From positions 1,674,001 through 1,738,000 of the forward strand of contig NC_018514.1 of NCBI RefSeq assembly GCF_000292915.1: DNA of 64,000 bases. Direction: 5' to 3'. Shown one piece after another: positions 46,415 through 55,971 of the stretch. The notes under the pieces were generated by a model, which was not told the origin of the DNA, did not search any database, and worked only from the letters and a program-made list of their open reading frames with translations. The translations under genes were made by a program, and so were the position numbers. The DNA is from Burkholderia cepacia GG4. Lineage in GTDB: Bacteria > Pseudomonadota > Gammaproteobacteria > Burkholderiales > Burkholderiaceae. Each line of letters opens with the position of its first letter. Position 1 is the first letter of the stretch.

Positions 46415-47128
46415 TTACAGCCCTACGCGCGATAGTTGCTCGCGACGGTCAGATATTATTTTCTCGTAATCCATATCGCAGTAAATTCTCGTGGTGTGCT
46501 CCTCCCACAGAGACTCGATGCGTCGCAGATTTCCATCTTCGATAGCCGATAGCAGCTCACGATGCTCCTGAACAGCATTCGGGAAGTTCCGAAGTTCGGT
46601 TAAAAGTCCAACCAGGATCACAATTTGGCGGGCAATGCCTTCCCACAAGTTCAGCACGATTTCGTTTCCACCGATTTCCAGCAGTTCCCTGTGGAATCCA
46701 ACGTCGGCGAGTGCAAGTCCATAAAGATCCTGACGAGTTTCCATTAACTCAATCTCGTCGATCTTTCTCCGCAACCGTATCAACGTCTCGGGCGATTTGT
46801 GAAGTTTTAACTTAATAACCCTTCTTACCGAAAGAAGCTCCAAAGCGATCCGCGCCTCTAGCAAATCCATTACGCGATTGCGCGTTACCGGAGCAAGCCT
46901 GATTCCTCTGTTGGGGACACTCTGAACGATTCCCTGGCTCTCGAGCATTCGCAGTGCTTCCCGAACAGGAACTCGGCTCACGCCGAGTTTTTCTGCAATT
47001 TCCGCCTCCACGATGCGATCGCCGGGCAAGATAAGTCCTCGGGCAGCACCGCTAACGATTGCGTCGACTGCGGCATCGACCATTGTGCGCGCACGCACGG
47101 GTTGCCAACTGGGAGTCGAACCGCTCAT
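46415..47128 (-). CDS. GntR-family regulator, FCD subfamily
   Basis: 237 residues with an N-terminal winged helix (GLILPGDRIVEAEIAEKLGV, SRVPVREALRMLESQGIV) and an all-helical FCD ligand domain (DLLEARIALELLSVRR; FHRELLEIGGNEIV; EHRELLSAIEDG). I chose the ATG at 47128 with AGAGG upstream; the longer frame runs across operator-like sequence. It is divergent from the second ABC transporter operon, with two similar palindromes between. FCD members usually sense organic acids. Confidence 0.9.
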   Translation of the reverse strand: MSGSTPSWQPVRARTMVDAAVDAIVSGAARGLILPGDRIVEAEIAEKLGVSRVPVREALRMLESQGIVQSVPNRGIRLAPVTRNRVMDLLEARIALELLSVRRVIKLKLHKSPETLIRLRRKIDEIELMETRQDLYGLALADVGFHRELLEIGGNEIVLNLWEGIARQIVILVGLLTELRNFPNAVQEHRELLSAIEDGNLRRIESLWEEHTTRIYCDMDYEKIISDRREQLSRVGL

Positions 47129-47194
47129 AGGAACCTCTGATAAAGGAACAAAACGCGCAGACCGATTCGGCCCGACATGTATTTTGACACGTTT

Positions 47195-47208
47195 GCATAC
47201 ATGTATGC
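47195..47208. promoter_or_regulatory. GntR operator, perfect palindrome
   Basis: GCATACATGTATGC, a 14-bp perfect palindrome in the divergent region between the GntR gene and the ABC operon, close to the GntR side. The A-x-AC/GT-x-T spacing suits FadR/VanR-type GntR sites. Confidence 0.7.
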
Positions 47209-47355
47209 CAGCCATCCCTGCCCCCTGCGGGTTTCCGTCTTCCCCCCAACCAGTCTGTTTGCCCCCTTGACGTGCACCGCCAGAGAGTCCGGATGAGTCG
47301 TCGTAGGTGTAAACGCCGAACATCGCGCCGTTGACCACGGTATATCTACGTGATT

Positions 47356-47369
47356 GTATACACGTATGC
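47356..47369. promoter_or_regulatory. GntR operator, second site
   Basis: GTATACACGTATGC matches the first site at 12 of 14 positions, 161 bp away and nearer the ABC operon. Two sites could allow looping or separate control of the two promoters. Confidence 0.6.
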
Positions 47370-47489
47370 AGAGAGGCGCGTGTTCGAGACCGGACGATAC
47401 GACACGATTGCAAGCGATATCGCAATCAACATCCGGACTTCGGTCGCGCGCCCGACGTCACCAATCAGGTCTATCAGGAGTCGCAAAAG

Positions 47490-48581
47490 ATGAGTCAAAA
47501 GGCCAATGTGCTCGTGAGCTTTCGCGGTATTCGCAAGACATATGATGGCGAATCTCTCGTCGTCAGGCAGCTCGATCTGGACATATACCAAGGGGAATTC
47601 TTGACACTGCTTGGACCGTCAGGTTCAGGGAAAACAACCTGTTTAATGATGCTTGCAGGGTTCGAATTTCCGACAAGCGGACAGATCCTTCTTGATGGTC
47701 AGTTGCTAAACAATGTGCCGCCCCACAAGCGCAACATTGGCATGGTTTTTCAAAACTACGCCCTGTTTCCACATTTGACCGTCGGGCAAAACGTCGCCTA
47801 TCCGCTCAGCGTGCGCAAGCTTCCTGCCGATGAACGCGCACACAAGGTGCACAACGCGCTCAAAATGGTTCGCATGGAAGGCTTTGCGAAGCGCTATCCC
47901 GCGCAACTGTCGGGCGGCCAACAACAGCGTATTGCGCTCGCGCGCGCGCTGGTCTTCGAACCCAAGCTCGTACTGATGGACGAACCGCTCGGTGCGTTGG
48001 ACAAGCAGTTGCGTGAGCACATGCAATATGAGCTCAAATCGCTGCATGAAAAGCTCGGAGTAACGTTCGTTTACGTGACGCACGATCAGGGCGAAGCTCT
48101 GACAATGTCTGATCGAGTCGCAGTGTTCGACAAGGGGGTGGTGCAACAGCTAGACACAGTCGATCGTCTGTACGAGTCACCATGCAATGAATTCGTGGCA
48201 AATTTTATCGGAGACAGCAACAAGTTCGTTGGCACCATTGGAAATGTCGACGGCGACTATTGCGAGTTTCACTTGGCGGATGGCACGCGGCTCATTGGCC
48301 GTTACATAGGTCGCTCGAAGCCAGGAGCGTCAGCCATCGCCTGTATTCGGCCAGAGCGAATGAAGCTTACGTCGAATATCCATCCTGGTGAAAACGCACT
48401 TAGAGGCGAAGCTCGCGGGGTCATCTATTTTGGAGATCACGTGCGCATGCGGTGCAAGTTGCCGGAGCAGGAAGAGTGCTCGATCAAGGTCCCGCTCGAC
48501 ATGGATGCACTCCATGGCTTCTCGCCGGGCGCGCCTGTAAATATAGAGTTCCCGCCAGAGCATCTACGTGTATTCGCATGA
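47490..48581 (+). CDS. ABC transporter ATP-binding protein, PotA-like (second system)
   Basis: 363 residues: Walker A GPSGSGKTT, signature LSGGQQQR, Walker B KLVLMDEPLG and a C-terminal TOBE domain. I chose the ATG at 47490 (MSQKANVL) behind CAGGAG. It shares nearly every block with the ATPase at 18496-19572. It begins the GntR-linked importer operon that continues with two permeases and a binding protein. The likely role is import of an amine, opine or polyamine-like solute. Confidence 0.95.
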   Translation: MSQKANVLVSFRGIRKTYDGESLVVRQLDLDIYQGEFLTLLGPSGSGKTTCLMMLAGFEFPTSGQILLDGQLLNNVPPHKRNIGMVFQNYALFPHLTVGQNVAYPLSVRKLPADERAHKVHNALKMVRMEGFAKRYPAQLSGGQQQRIALARALVFEPKLVLMDEPLGALDKQLREHMQYELKSLHEKLGVTFVYVTHDQGEALTMSDRVAVFDKGVVQQLDTVDRLYESPCNEFVANFIGDSNKFVGTIGNVDGDYCEFHLADGTRLIGRYIGRSKPGASAIACIRPERMKLTSNIHPGENALRGEARGVIYFGDHVRMRCKLPEQEECSIKVPLDMDALHGFSPGAPVNIEFPPEHLRVFA

Positions 48582-48842
48582 GACTGATCATGCGGCCCGT
48601 ATAGGTGTTCGAGACTTGTGAGACTCTTCCGCAGGTACAGAGCATGCAACAACAAACAACATAACCTTCTGAACGCGATGCGGAGTCCTAAGTTCGCTTC
48701 CGTTCGTTGGCGTCAAAGCAGGCGCAATGCATTCTGACGCACTAGAGCGTCCGGCCTGCATCAACGCCCAATCGAACATATTCGGCTAGTCAACCGCTCC
48801 TGGGCTGCTGGCGTGCCGCGGCAACAAAAGCTGGAGATACGT

Positions 48843-50114
48843 GTGGACACCATTTCGATCCCCGCCGATTCCAAACCGGAATCAGTTAATAAGCTCAAGC
48901 GTGAATTGAAAGCAACCGAAGCAAAGAAATGCGCGGTGGCGCTCGCGCTGGTTGCGCCGCTTGCGATTTTCCTGCTGATGATCTTCGTCGTACCGATAGG
49001 CTCGCTCCTCATGCGTGCGGTACGTAATCCGGAGATTGTGACCTTTCTGCCACATACCGTGACGGCATTGAGTCACTGGGACCGCAAGTCGATACCTGGT
49101 GACGCTGCGTATGCCGCCCTTGCAACTGACCTGACCGCAATCGCTGACGGTGATGGGATGGGTGCGGTCGGACGCCGTCTCAACCTGGAAATCCCGGGGT
49201 TTCGGTCATTGATCGCGAAAACCGTCCGCGCCATGCCGATGCAGGATGACGCCGGGAACGCCCTACCCCCCCCGCTGGTCAGGGCAAAAATTCTAGAGCT
49301 GGACGAACGATGGAGCGAGATGAGGTACTGGCAAGCGATTGCGAAAAACAGCAGCGCATATTCACCGTTCTATCTGCTCGCTGCACTCGATCACAAGCAG
49401 GACCCGTTCGGCCACATCGTTCCGACAGATCCCGATCAGCAGATCTATCTCGCAGTATTCAGCCGCACCCTGGCGATCGGCTTCGCGGTAACAGCGTTCG
49501 CGCTGTTGCTCGGCTATCCGGTGGCGTACTGGATTTCGACGCTGAATGAACGTCGCGCCAACTTCGTGATGATCTTTGTCCTGATCCCGTTCTGGACATC
49601 CATTCTCGTGCGAGTCGCCTCGTGGATTGTCATCCTGCAAAGCGAAGGGCTGGTTAATAAGGCACTAATGGGGATCGGACTGACACACGCTCCACTAACC
49701 ATGTTGTTCAATCGAGTCGGCATATATATCTCTATGACGCATATCTTGCTGCCATTCATGATACTGCCACTCTATAGTGTGATGAAGTCAATCCCCCCCA
49801 CTTACCAGCGGGCAGCGGTGTCCCTCGGTTCACATCCGTTCGCGGCTTTTTGGCGTGTGTATGTACCACAAACCTATCCGGGAATAGGCGCAGGTGTACT
49901 ACTCGTGTTTATTCTCGCAATTGGCTATTACATAACGCCTGCTCTGCTTGGCGGCCCGGACGACCAGATGGTTAGCTACTACGTCGCGTACTTCACAAAT
50001 ATCACGATCAATTGGGGAATGGCATGCGCACTCGGCGGAATGTTGCTTGGAGCAACGCTTCTGCTGTACCTCGTCTACGGACGCTTAACGCGTTCGCAGG
50101 TAGGTCTTGGTTAA
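48843..50114 (+). CDS. ABC transporter permease, PotB-like (second system)
   Basis: 423 residues. One N-terminal membrane segment and a roughly 140-residue hydrophilic insert precede five more segments and an EAA loop (QRAAVSLGSHPFAAF). I chose a GTG at 48843 because GGAG lies six bases before it; the GTG at 48813 would add 10 residues without a site. A 261-nt gap separates it from the ATPase gene, unusual inside an ABC operon. It is the counterpart of 16986-18266. Confidence 0.9.
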   Translation: MDTISIPADSKPESVNKLKRELKATEAKKCAVALALVAPLAIFLLMIFVVPIGSLLMRAVRNPEIVTFLPHTVTALSHWDRKSIPGDAAYAALATDLTAIADGDGMGAVGRRLNLEIPGFRSLIAKTVRAMPMQDDAGNALPPPLVRAKILELDERWSEMRYWQAIAKNSSAYSPFYLLAALDHKQDPFGHIVPTDPDQQIYLAVFSRTLAIGFAVTAFALLLGYPVAYWISTLNERRANFVMIFVLIPFWTSILVRVASWIVILQSEGLVNKALMGIGLTHAPLTMLFNRVGIYISMTHILLPFMILPLYSVMKSIPPTYQRAAVSLGSHPFAAFWRVYVPQTYPGIGAGVLLVFILAIGYYITPALLGGPDDQMVSYYVAYFTNITINWGMACALGGMLLGATLLLYLVYGRLTRSQVGLG

Positions 50115-50125
50115 GGAGCACTACA

Positions 50126-50968
50126 ATGCAATTGGAGAAACCGATGTTTTTCGCACCACATACGTCACTGATACAGCGCATGTGGTACTTCACGTTACGC
50201 GGAATATGTGTACTGACGCTGCTGTATCTGATCTTGCCTGTCCTTGCGATCGTGCCTCTATCGTTTTCCTCAAGCACGTTTCTCGTCTATCCCATACCGG
50301 GCTGGTCGCTTCGCTGGTATCAAAACTTGGTCGCGTCTGACGAGTGGCGCATGGCTGCGAAAAACAGCTTTCTGGTCGCGCCATCGGCAACGGTGCTGGC
50401 GACGATACTGGGCACACTAGCTGCCATTGGCATGAACAAGGCCGCCTTCAAAGGCAAATCGCTGCTGATGGCGATCCTGATTTCGCCAATGATCGTACCC
50501 GTCGTAGTAGTGGGTGTCGGCATGTATTTGTTTTTTGCGCCGTTGGGACTTGCGAATACCTACGTTGGGCTGATCATGGCGCATGCCTCCCTGGGCGTAC
50601 CATTTGTCGTGACAACGGTCGGGGCGACGCTGCAAGGCTTCAATCAAAACCTCGTGCGCGCAAGTCTGTCACTTGGCGCTAATCCTGTGGAGACCTTCTT
50701 CAGGGTTACGCTGCCCGCGATCGCGCCAGGTGTGATATCGGGAGCCTTGTTCGCGTTCGCAACGTCATTCGATGAGGTGGTTGTCACTCTGTTTCTGGCT
50801 GGTGCCGATCAAGCGACACTGCCGCGTCAGATGTTCACTGGTATTCGCGAAAACATCAGCCCCACAATCGCGGCACTAGCAACTATCCTGATCGTTTTTT
50901 CCACCGGCCTACTACTCGCACTGGAATGGTTGCGTGGAAGAATTGCTCAGCGTCAATCGATATCGTGA
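50126..50968 (+). CDS. ABC transporter permease, PotC-like (second system)
   Basis: 280 residues with about six membrane segments and the EAA loop NLVRASLSLGANPVETFF. The ATG at 50126 has a clear AAGGAG; the longer frame to 50012 overlaps the upstream permease. Together with the previous permease it forms the channel of the second importer. The paralogue is at 16144-16980. Confidence 0.92.
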   Translation: MQLEKPMFFAPHTSLIQRMWYFTLRGICVLTLLYLILPVLAIVPLSFSSSTFLVYPIPGWSLRWYQNLVASDEWRMAAKNSFLVAPSATVLATILGTLAAIGMNKAAFKGKSLLMAILISPMIVPVVVVGVGMYLFFAPLGLANTYVGLIMAHASLGVPFVVTTVGATLQGFNQNLVRASLSLGANPVETFFRVTLPAIAPGVISGALFAFATSFDEVVVTLFLAGADQATLPRQMFTGIRENISPTIAALATILIVFSTGLLLALEWLRGRIAQRQSIS

Positions 50969-51304
50969 CTATCTCGATTCGAGCAGTCCAGCTTGCAAAT
51001 AGAATATTTTAAATGATGCCGCATACTGTTGACGATATCAACAAAATATTATCTCCTTTGCAAAAACAGGACGGTACGATCTCAAAGATCTAGAGCGACA
51101 TTCACTTCTACAAACTATCAAATCCTTTTAGTAGAAAGCAAACAATAGACTCTTATTCGGACAGAATGATCCGTTTAGATCCATATCCAAACTTAAGGGT
51201 TTCGCCACCATTGACATTCACGTGATGAACCACTTCGCTGGAATTCCATTCGCATTTGTATAGCAAATACATACCATTCTACCAATTACACAAGGAGTCA
51301 AATC
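50969..51304. other. 336-nt AT-rich gap before the binding-protein gene
   Basis: Distinctly AT-rich compared with the rest of the window and without a supported gene. It probably holds a separate promoter for the binding protein, which is often needed in excess over the permeases. Confidence 0.4.
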
Positions 51305-52333
51305 ATGAAAAACAAAGCGATCCTCATTTTGACCGGCTCAATCTTCCTCTCGAACGCAATGGCGAACGAGTTGACGGTCGTTTCTTATGGTGGCCCAAGC
51401 AAAATTGCCCAGGCAGACGCTTACTACACGCCATTCGAAAATGCGACTGGCAACCGTGTTAATGCCACCGAGTGGAATGGAGAGATGGGGAAAATCAAGG
51501 CTATGGTCGACACCAGGAGCGTTACATGGGACGTTGTGCAGGTCGAAGCACCGTCGTTGCGCCGAGGTTGCGAAGAAGGATTGTTCGAAAAACTCGATAA
51601 AAATATTGTCGAACGGTCTGCCGACTTTGTTCCTGGCACGGTTTCTCCATGCGGCGTCGGCATCCTTGTATGGGCCATGACGATGGCTTATAACGCCGAT
51701 AAAGTGAAGACTGCGCCGTCCAGTTGGCAGGACTTTTGGGATGTCAAGAAGTATCCCGGCAAGCGAGGTATGGTGAAGAGTGCCGAGTACAACCTCGAAA
51801 TCGCACTAATGGCCGACGGCGTTCCGACGAAGGACGTCTACAAGGTTCTATCGACCAAGGACGGCGTCGACCGTGCGTTCAAGAAGCTTGATCAACTTAA
51901 ATCACACATCCAGTGGTGGGAAGCGGGTGCGCAACCACCGCAATACCTCGCCGCAGGGGACGTAGTGATGAGCACGACGTGGAGCGGTCGTATCCCCGCC
52001 GCCCGGCAGGAAGGCGTCAATCTAAAGAACGTTTGGACCGGCAACATTTACGGCATCGATTCCTGGGCTATCCCGAAAGGCAGCAAGAACAAAAAGATCG
52101 CCGAGCAGTTCATCAGATTTACCGAACAACCTGAACAACAGAAGATTTACTCCAGTCGACTTTTTTACGGTCCGACGAACATCAAAACGAATGCGATGCT
52201 CGCCCCCAAGGTAGTTGCAGAGATGAGCTCCTCCCCGCAGAACCTTCAAACCGCTCTTGCGCTTGATGCAAAGTTCTGGGTGGAGAACGGTGAAGACCTT
52301 GAACAGCGCTTCCGGGCATGGGCTACCAAGTAA
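51305..52333 (+). CDS. PotD-like ABC substrate-binding protein (second system)
   Basis: 342 residues: signal peptide MKNKAILILTGSIFLSNAMA, then NELTVVSYGGPSKIAQADAY, VTWDVVQVEAPSLRRGCEEG and WDVKKYPGKRGMVKSAEY. AAGGAG precedes the ATG by eight bases. It is the periplasmic receptor of the importer encoded at 47490-50968 and is paralogous to the product of 28712-29773. The ligand is unknown; differences in the pocket region suggest a related but distinct solute. Confidence 0.93.
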   Translation: MKNKAILILTGSIFLSNAMANELTVVSYGGPSKIAQADAYYTPFENATGNRVNATEWNGEMGKIKAMVDTRSVTWDVVQVEAPSLRRGCEEGLFEKLDKNIVERSADFVPGTVSPCGVGILVWAMTMAYNADKVKTAPSSWQDFWDVKKYPGKRGMVKSAEYNLEIALMADGVPTKDVYKVLSTKDGVDRAFKKLDQLKSHIQWWEAGAQPPQYLAAGDVVMSTTWSGRIPAARQEGVNLKNVWTGNIYGIDSWAIPKGSKNKKIAEQFIRFTEQPEQQKIYSSRLFYGPTNIKTNAMLAPKVVAEMSSSPQNLQTALALDAKFWVENGEDLEQRFRAWATK

Positions 52334-52777
52334 GGTCGGACTCCAGAACCACCCACATGCACGGTGCTGACCAGTGTTTTCCAGCACCGTCCGCTGGGCA
52401 CATCAGAGTGCGTTAAACCCGTGATCGTTGAAATCGAATAGACGCAAAGGAGCCAGGCCTCTCATTAACCAAATCATTGAATTCGACAGCCTATTATTAT
52501 ATAACGTCACCAAATTAGTTTACCGACACTCAAATAAAGAAAAACAACCATGTACGAATCAGCAGCACTCTGATCCAAGCATCTGTCATTCCAACGGCTG
52601 GAAGTAGAATTTGATTAGACACTTCGTTACTACGCCCACCTACCCAATGAACAGAAAAAAATGTTTTTAAGGCAGCCGGACCCCCGAATCACGCTTCAGT
52701 TTTTACATTGTTGCAATTCGATCCGACTAGCAGCGGTCAGATTTTTCCTAAATTGAACAATCATATTGGAATCTAAT
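52334..52777. other. 444-nt gap with a hairpin and AT-rich leader
   Basis: A 9-bp stem, ACGGTGCTG (52361-52369) with CAGCACCGT (52382-52390), lies just after the binding-protein stop but has no U-tract. The remainder is AT-rich with no gene and probably contains the promoter of the following FAD dehydrogenase. Confidence 0.5.
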
Positions 52778-54166
52778 ATGTCTGAATTGTCAGTAACTGA
52801 CGCATTGCTTGCGGCACTCGGCGATGATATAGTGCAATTGCCCTGCGAGTTTGGCAATCGGCAATTGAAAGACTGGAGCGGGCTTCCGGGCTCGGTTCCG
52901 ACCGCACTAATTCGACCACGCACGACCGCGGATGTAGCCACTGCATTGCGCGTGTGTCATTCGCTCGGTCAGCCCATTGTGACCCAAGGGGGGATGACGG
53001 GGCTCGTTGGCGGAGCAAATGGACTCAGTGACGAAGTAGCATTGAGCTTGGAGCGAATGAACCGCATTCTGGAAGTGGATCGCACGTCGTCGACCATCAC
53101 GGTCGAGGCAGGTGTGCCTCTGCAGGTGGTGCAAGAGGCGGCACTCGACGCAGGGCTCTATTTTCCACTCGATCTCGGCGCTCGTGGTAGCTGCACTATC
53201 GGCGGCAATCTAGCGACCAACGCCGGCGGTAACCGCGTGATCAAGTACGGCATGATGCGCGATCAAGTACTCGGGATCGAAGCCGTGCTCGCCAATGGCG
53301 AAGTAGTCAGTGCGATGCACAAAATGATCAAGAATAATAGCGGCTATGATTTGCGGCATCTACTTATCGGCAGCGAAGGCACGCTAGGTATCATTACGCG
53401 GACTGTACTACGTTTGCGCCCTCGGCCCATGGCGGTGGCTACCGCATGGTGCGCATTACCCGACTACGATGCCGTCACGACTCTGCTCGCTCGCTCGCAA
53501 AAAGAACTGTCGGACGCTGTAACGGCTTTCGAAGTGATGTGGGCTTGTTATTTCGATGCCGTTCAGATTTTTCTCCCCCAATTGCGTGCACCACTAAATG
53601 GACGACATCCTTATTACGTTTTACTTGAAAGCGTAGGCAATGACCCTGAACAACATACGGGCACGTTCGAGACATTTCTTGGAAAACTGCTCGAAGAGGG
53701 AATCGTGAGCGATGCAGCGCTAGCGCGATCGGAATCGGATGCATCTGCATTCTGGACAATCCGCGATGCACCTGGCGAATATATGAAATTTATTCCCAAC
53801 CATAGCGGGTACGATGTGAGTTTCCCTATTGTTGACGCTGGACGCGTAGCTGAGCGTTGTGAGCAAAGGTTGCGTGAGCAATGGCCAGATGCCCTCATCA
53901 TAATCTACGGTCACTTGGGTGATGGCAACCTGCATATCGAGGTGGATATTCCCGGTTCTGACGGGCGATTGCACGATGAAATTGACCACGTCATCTACGA
54001 CGTGACGCGCGAATTTCACGGTTCAGTATCTGCAGAACACGGTATCGGTGTGAAGAAGAAGGCCTTCCTAGGTCATACTCGCAGCGATGCCGAGATCACC
54101 GCAATGCGCAAGATCAAGGCGGCACTGGATCCGCGTGAAATCCTCAACCCGGGGAAGGTCATCTGA
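52778..54166 (+). CDS. FAD-binding D-2-hydroxyacid dehydrogenase (GlcD/D2HGDH-like)
   Basis: 462 residues of the PCMH-type FAD family: VTQGGMTGLVGGANGLSDEV, the flavin segment GGNLATNAGGNRVIKYGMMRDQ, metal-binding YGHLGDGNLHIEVDIPG and SAEHGIGVKKKA at the C-terminus. Relatives oxidise D-2-hydroxyglutarate, D-lactate or glycolate using ETF or quinone. The ATG at 52778 is preferred to an upstream TTG (52766). As the last intact gene of the GntR-linked group, it may oxidise the hydroxyacid whose uptake or precursor is handled by the importer. Confidence 0.92.
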   Translation: MSELSVTDALLAALGDDIVQLPCEFGNRQLKDWSGLPGSVPTALIRPRTTADVATALRVCHSLGQPIVTQGGMTGLVGGANGLSDEVALSLERMNRILEVDRTSSTITVEAGVPLQVVQEAALDAGLYFPLDLGARGSCTIGGNLATNAGGNRVIKYGMMRDQVLGIEAVLANGEVVSAMHKMIKNNSGYDLRHLLIGSEGTLGIITRTVLRLRPRPMAVATAWCALPDYDAVTTLLARSQKELSDAVTAFEVMWACYFDAVQIFLPQLRAPLNGRHPYYVLLESVGNDPEQHTGTFETFLGKLLEEGIVSDAALARSESDASAFWTIRDAPGEYMKFIPNHSGYDVSFPIVDAGRVAERCEQRLREQWPDALIIIYGHLGDGNLHIEVDIPGSDGRLHDEIDHVIYDVTREFHGSVSAEHGIGVKKKAFLGHTRSDAEITAMRKIKAALDPREILNPGKVI

Positions 54167-54336
54167 CAATTCACGTGGGGCAGCCACTGTCATGCGTCCA
54201 GACCGCTCAGCATGAGCGTGGTGATCGTCGCCAGCCTGGCTGCCACCTCTGTTTCGTTTGGCCTTCTGCGGTCGCGCCTTGCAATCTCGACCGCGAGCCA
54301 CTATGAACCGCCCCGAGTTTTGTGGAGGCTCCAACT

Positions 54337-54593
54337 CTTGAGAGTGATTCATCGGACGTGCCCGACCCCGAAGGATGAAGCGGCCACCGCGCCGAGCTAG
54401 TATTGCGAGGCAGCGGTGGTCGAGGTCGGCCCATTGTCTGGTGCACTGAGCCCGTTTGAGAGTTGGACCCGCAGCCCTGCGAGCACCCCAAATTGTGACC
54501 TGGGGCAGTCTGTCGCCCTGCTGGATCACGCTTACCAGAATCCGATAACGAGGGCTGCCGCCGCTGCCATTCTCCATCGTGCAGGAGGGCAAC
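54337..54593 (+). ncRNA. Candidate bridge RNA region in the IS110 left end
   Basis: 257 nt of noncoding DNA between the inferred left edge and the transposase start. In the IS110 group the left end encodes a structured bridge RNA that pairs with target and donor DNA. A stem such as GGCCACCGC with GCGGTGGTC (about 54381-54421) is visible. I infer the RNA from position and family; its exact ends and guide loops are not determined. Confidence 0.45.
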
Positions 54594-55817
54594 ATGCAGG
54601 TACTTTATCCACGCTGCGCCGGGCTGGACGTGCACAAGGACACTATCGTGGCATGCGTACGTTGCGTGTCTGCGCCTGAGCACCACGAGGTCCAAAGCTT
54701 TTCCAGCACCACGACCGGTTTGCTGGCGCTATCTGACTGGTTGGCAAGCCATCTCTGCACCCATGTAGCAATGGAAGCCACTGGCGTGTATTGGAAACCC
54801 GTCTGGCACGTACTCGAGGATTCCTTCGAGTTGGTGCTTGGTAATGCCGCACACATCCGGAACGTGCCTGGCCGCAAAACGGATGTCAACGATGCGATGT
54901 GGATCGCGGACCTGCTCGCACACGGGTTGATCCGCTCTAGCTTTGTGCCACCTGCCGCGATTCAGGAGTTGCGCGATCTGACACGCACGCGTAAGCAGCT
55001 GGCCCGCGAAATCGCCCAGCATTGTCTGCGCATTCAGAAGGTGCTTGAGGACGCCAACCTCAAACTCGGCAGCGTACTGTCCGACGTGCTTGGCGACAGC
55101 GGGCGGGCTATGCTCAAGGCCATCGTCGCGGGCGAGGATGACCCGGTGCGATTGGCCTCGCTGGCTCAGGGCCACGCCCGCAGAAAGACCAGTGAACTGC
55201 GCGAAGCGCTGAGCGGCCGTGTCACCGCCCATCACCGCGCCATGCTCGGACTGCATCTGCAAGTCATCGACGCACTTGAGCGCGCGCTGGCAGACTTGGA
55301 TGCCGCAGTGGGGCTGGCGTTGACGCCGATCCGGCAGCACGTCCAACTGCTCAGGACCATTCCTGGGGTTGGGGATTTGACTGCTCGGGTCTTGGTAGCC
55401 GAGATCGGCGTCGACATGACGCGCTTCCCCAATCCCGCCCATTTGATATCGTGGGCCGGCTTGTGCCCACGTAATGACGAAAGCGCGGGCAAACGCCGTA
55501 GCACTCGTGTCCGCAAGAGCGGTACGTGGTTAAAGACTGCACTGGTCACGGCTGCATGGGCAGCAGTTCGCACAAAAAACACCTATCTGCACGCCCAGTT
55601 CTTGCGAATCAAAGCGCGGCGCGGTGCTAAAAAAGCGATCGTCGCTGTTGCGGCGTCCATGCTCACTGCCGCGTGGCACATGCTTCGCAACGGCGTGGAA
55701 TACAAGGACCTCGGCTCTGATTACTTCAATCGACACGACATGCAGGGGACTGTTAAACGGCTGCTCAAAAGACTGACGGATCTCGGGTATCCCGTTCAAC
55801 CCGCGTCTCCATCGTAA
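54594..55817 (+). CDS. IS110-family transposase (recombinase)
   Basis: 407 residues. The N-terminal RuvC-like DEDD domain shows GLDVHKDTIVACV (first Asp), MEATGVYWKP (Glu) and KTDVNDAMWIADLLAHGLI (two Asp). The C-terminal Tnp20 domain has TIPGVGDLTARVLVAEIG and the serine-containing NDESAGKRRSTRVRKSGTWL. The ATG at 54594 follows AGGAGG. All motifs are intact and the frame is uninterrupted, so it could be active. Confidence 0.95.
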   Translation: MQVLYPRCAGLDVHKDTIVACVRCVSAPEHHEVQSFSSTTTGLLALSDWLASHLCTHVAMEATGVYWKPVWHVLEDSFELVLGNAAHIRNVPGRKTDVNDAMWIADLLAHGLIRSSFVPPAAIQELRDLTRTRKQLAREIAQHCLRIQKVLEDANLKLGSVLSDVLGDSGRAMLKAIVAGEDDPVRLASLAQGHARRKTSELREALSGRVTAHHRAMLGLHLQVIDALERALADLDAAVGLALTPIRQHVQLLRTIPGVGDLTARVLVAEIGVDMTRFPNPAHLISWAGLCPRNDESAGKRRSTRVRKSGTWLKTALVTAAWAAVRTKNTYLHAQFLRIKARRGAKKAIVAVAASMLTAAWHMLRNGVEYKDLGSDYFNRHDMQGTVKRLLKRLTDLGYPVQPASPS

Positions 55818-55840
55818 GGGCTTCTTACCGGAATGGAGCC

Positions 55841-55971
55841 ATGAACAAGAAGCCAAGCAAGTTTTCCCCGGAAGTCCGAGAGCGCGCAGTGCGCCTGGTA
55901 CGCCTGCTGAAGCTGAGGCAAACTACTACAGGCAACTCAGAAATGCCGCTGACGTGTCCGCATTAACTTAA
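55841..55971 (+). pseudogene. IS3-family orfA start fused to orfB end
   Basis: The frame begins MNKKPSKFSPEVRERAVRLV, the standard N-terminus of an IS3-family OrfA, then is cut. From about 55902 a different frame reads PAEAEANYYRQLRNAADVSA and stops at 55969-55971, resembling an OrfB C-terminus. About 1.1 kb of the original element must be missing. The transcriptional leader CTTACCGGAATGGAGCC before the ATG belongs to the same IS. Confidence 0.75.

Larger units (their letters stand above)
54337..55820 (+). mobile_element. IS110-family insertion sequence
   Basis: About 1.48 kb, bounded by the IS3 left-end repeat on one side and the IS3 orfA leader on the other; edges are estimated to within about 15 bp. 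It contains one transposase gene, a 257-nt noncoding left end and almost no right end. IS110 elements lack conventional terminal inverted repeats and target duplications, which fits what is seen. Confidence 0.75.

Noticed and set aside
54212..54400. Small plus-strand frame before the IS110 transposase
   Set aside because: Runs across the inferred IS3 left repeat and IS110 edge, without a ribosome site.
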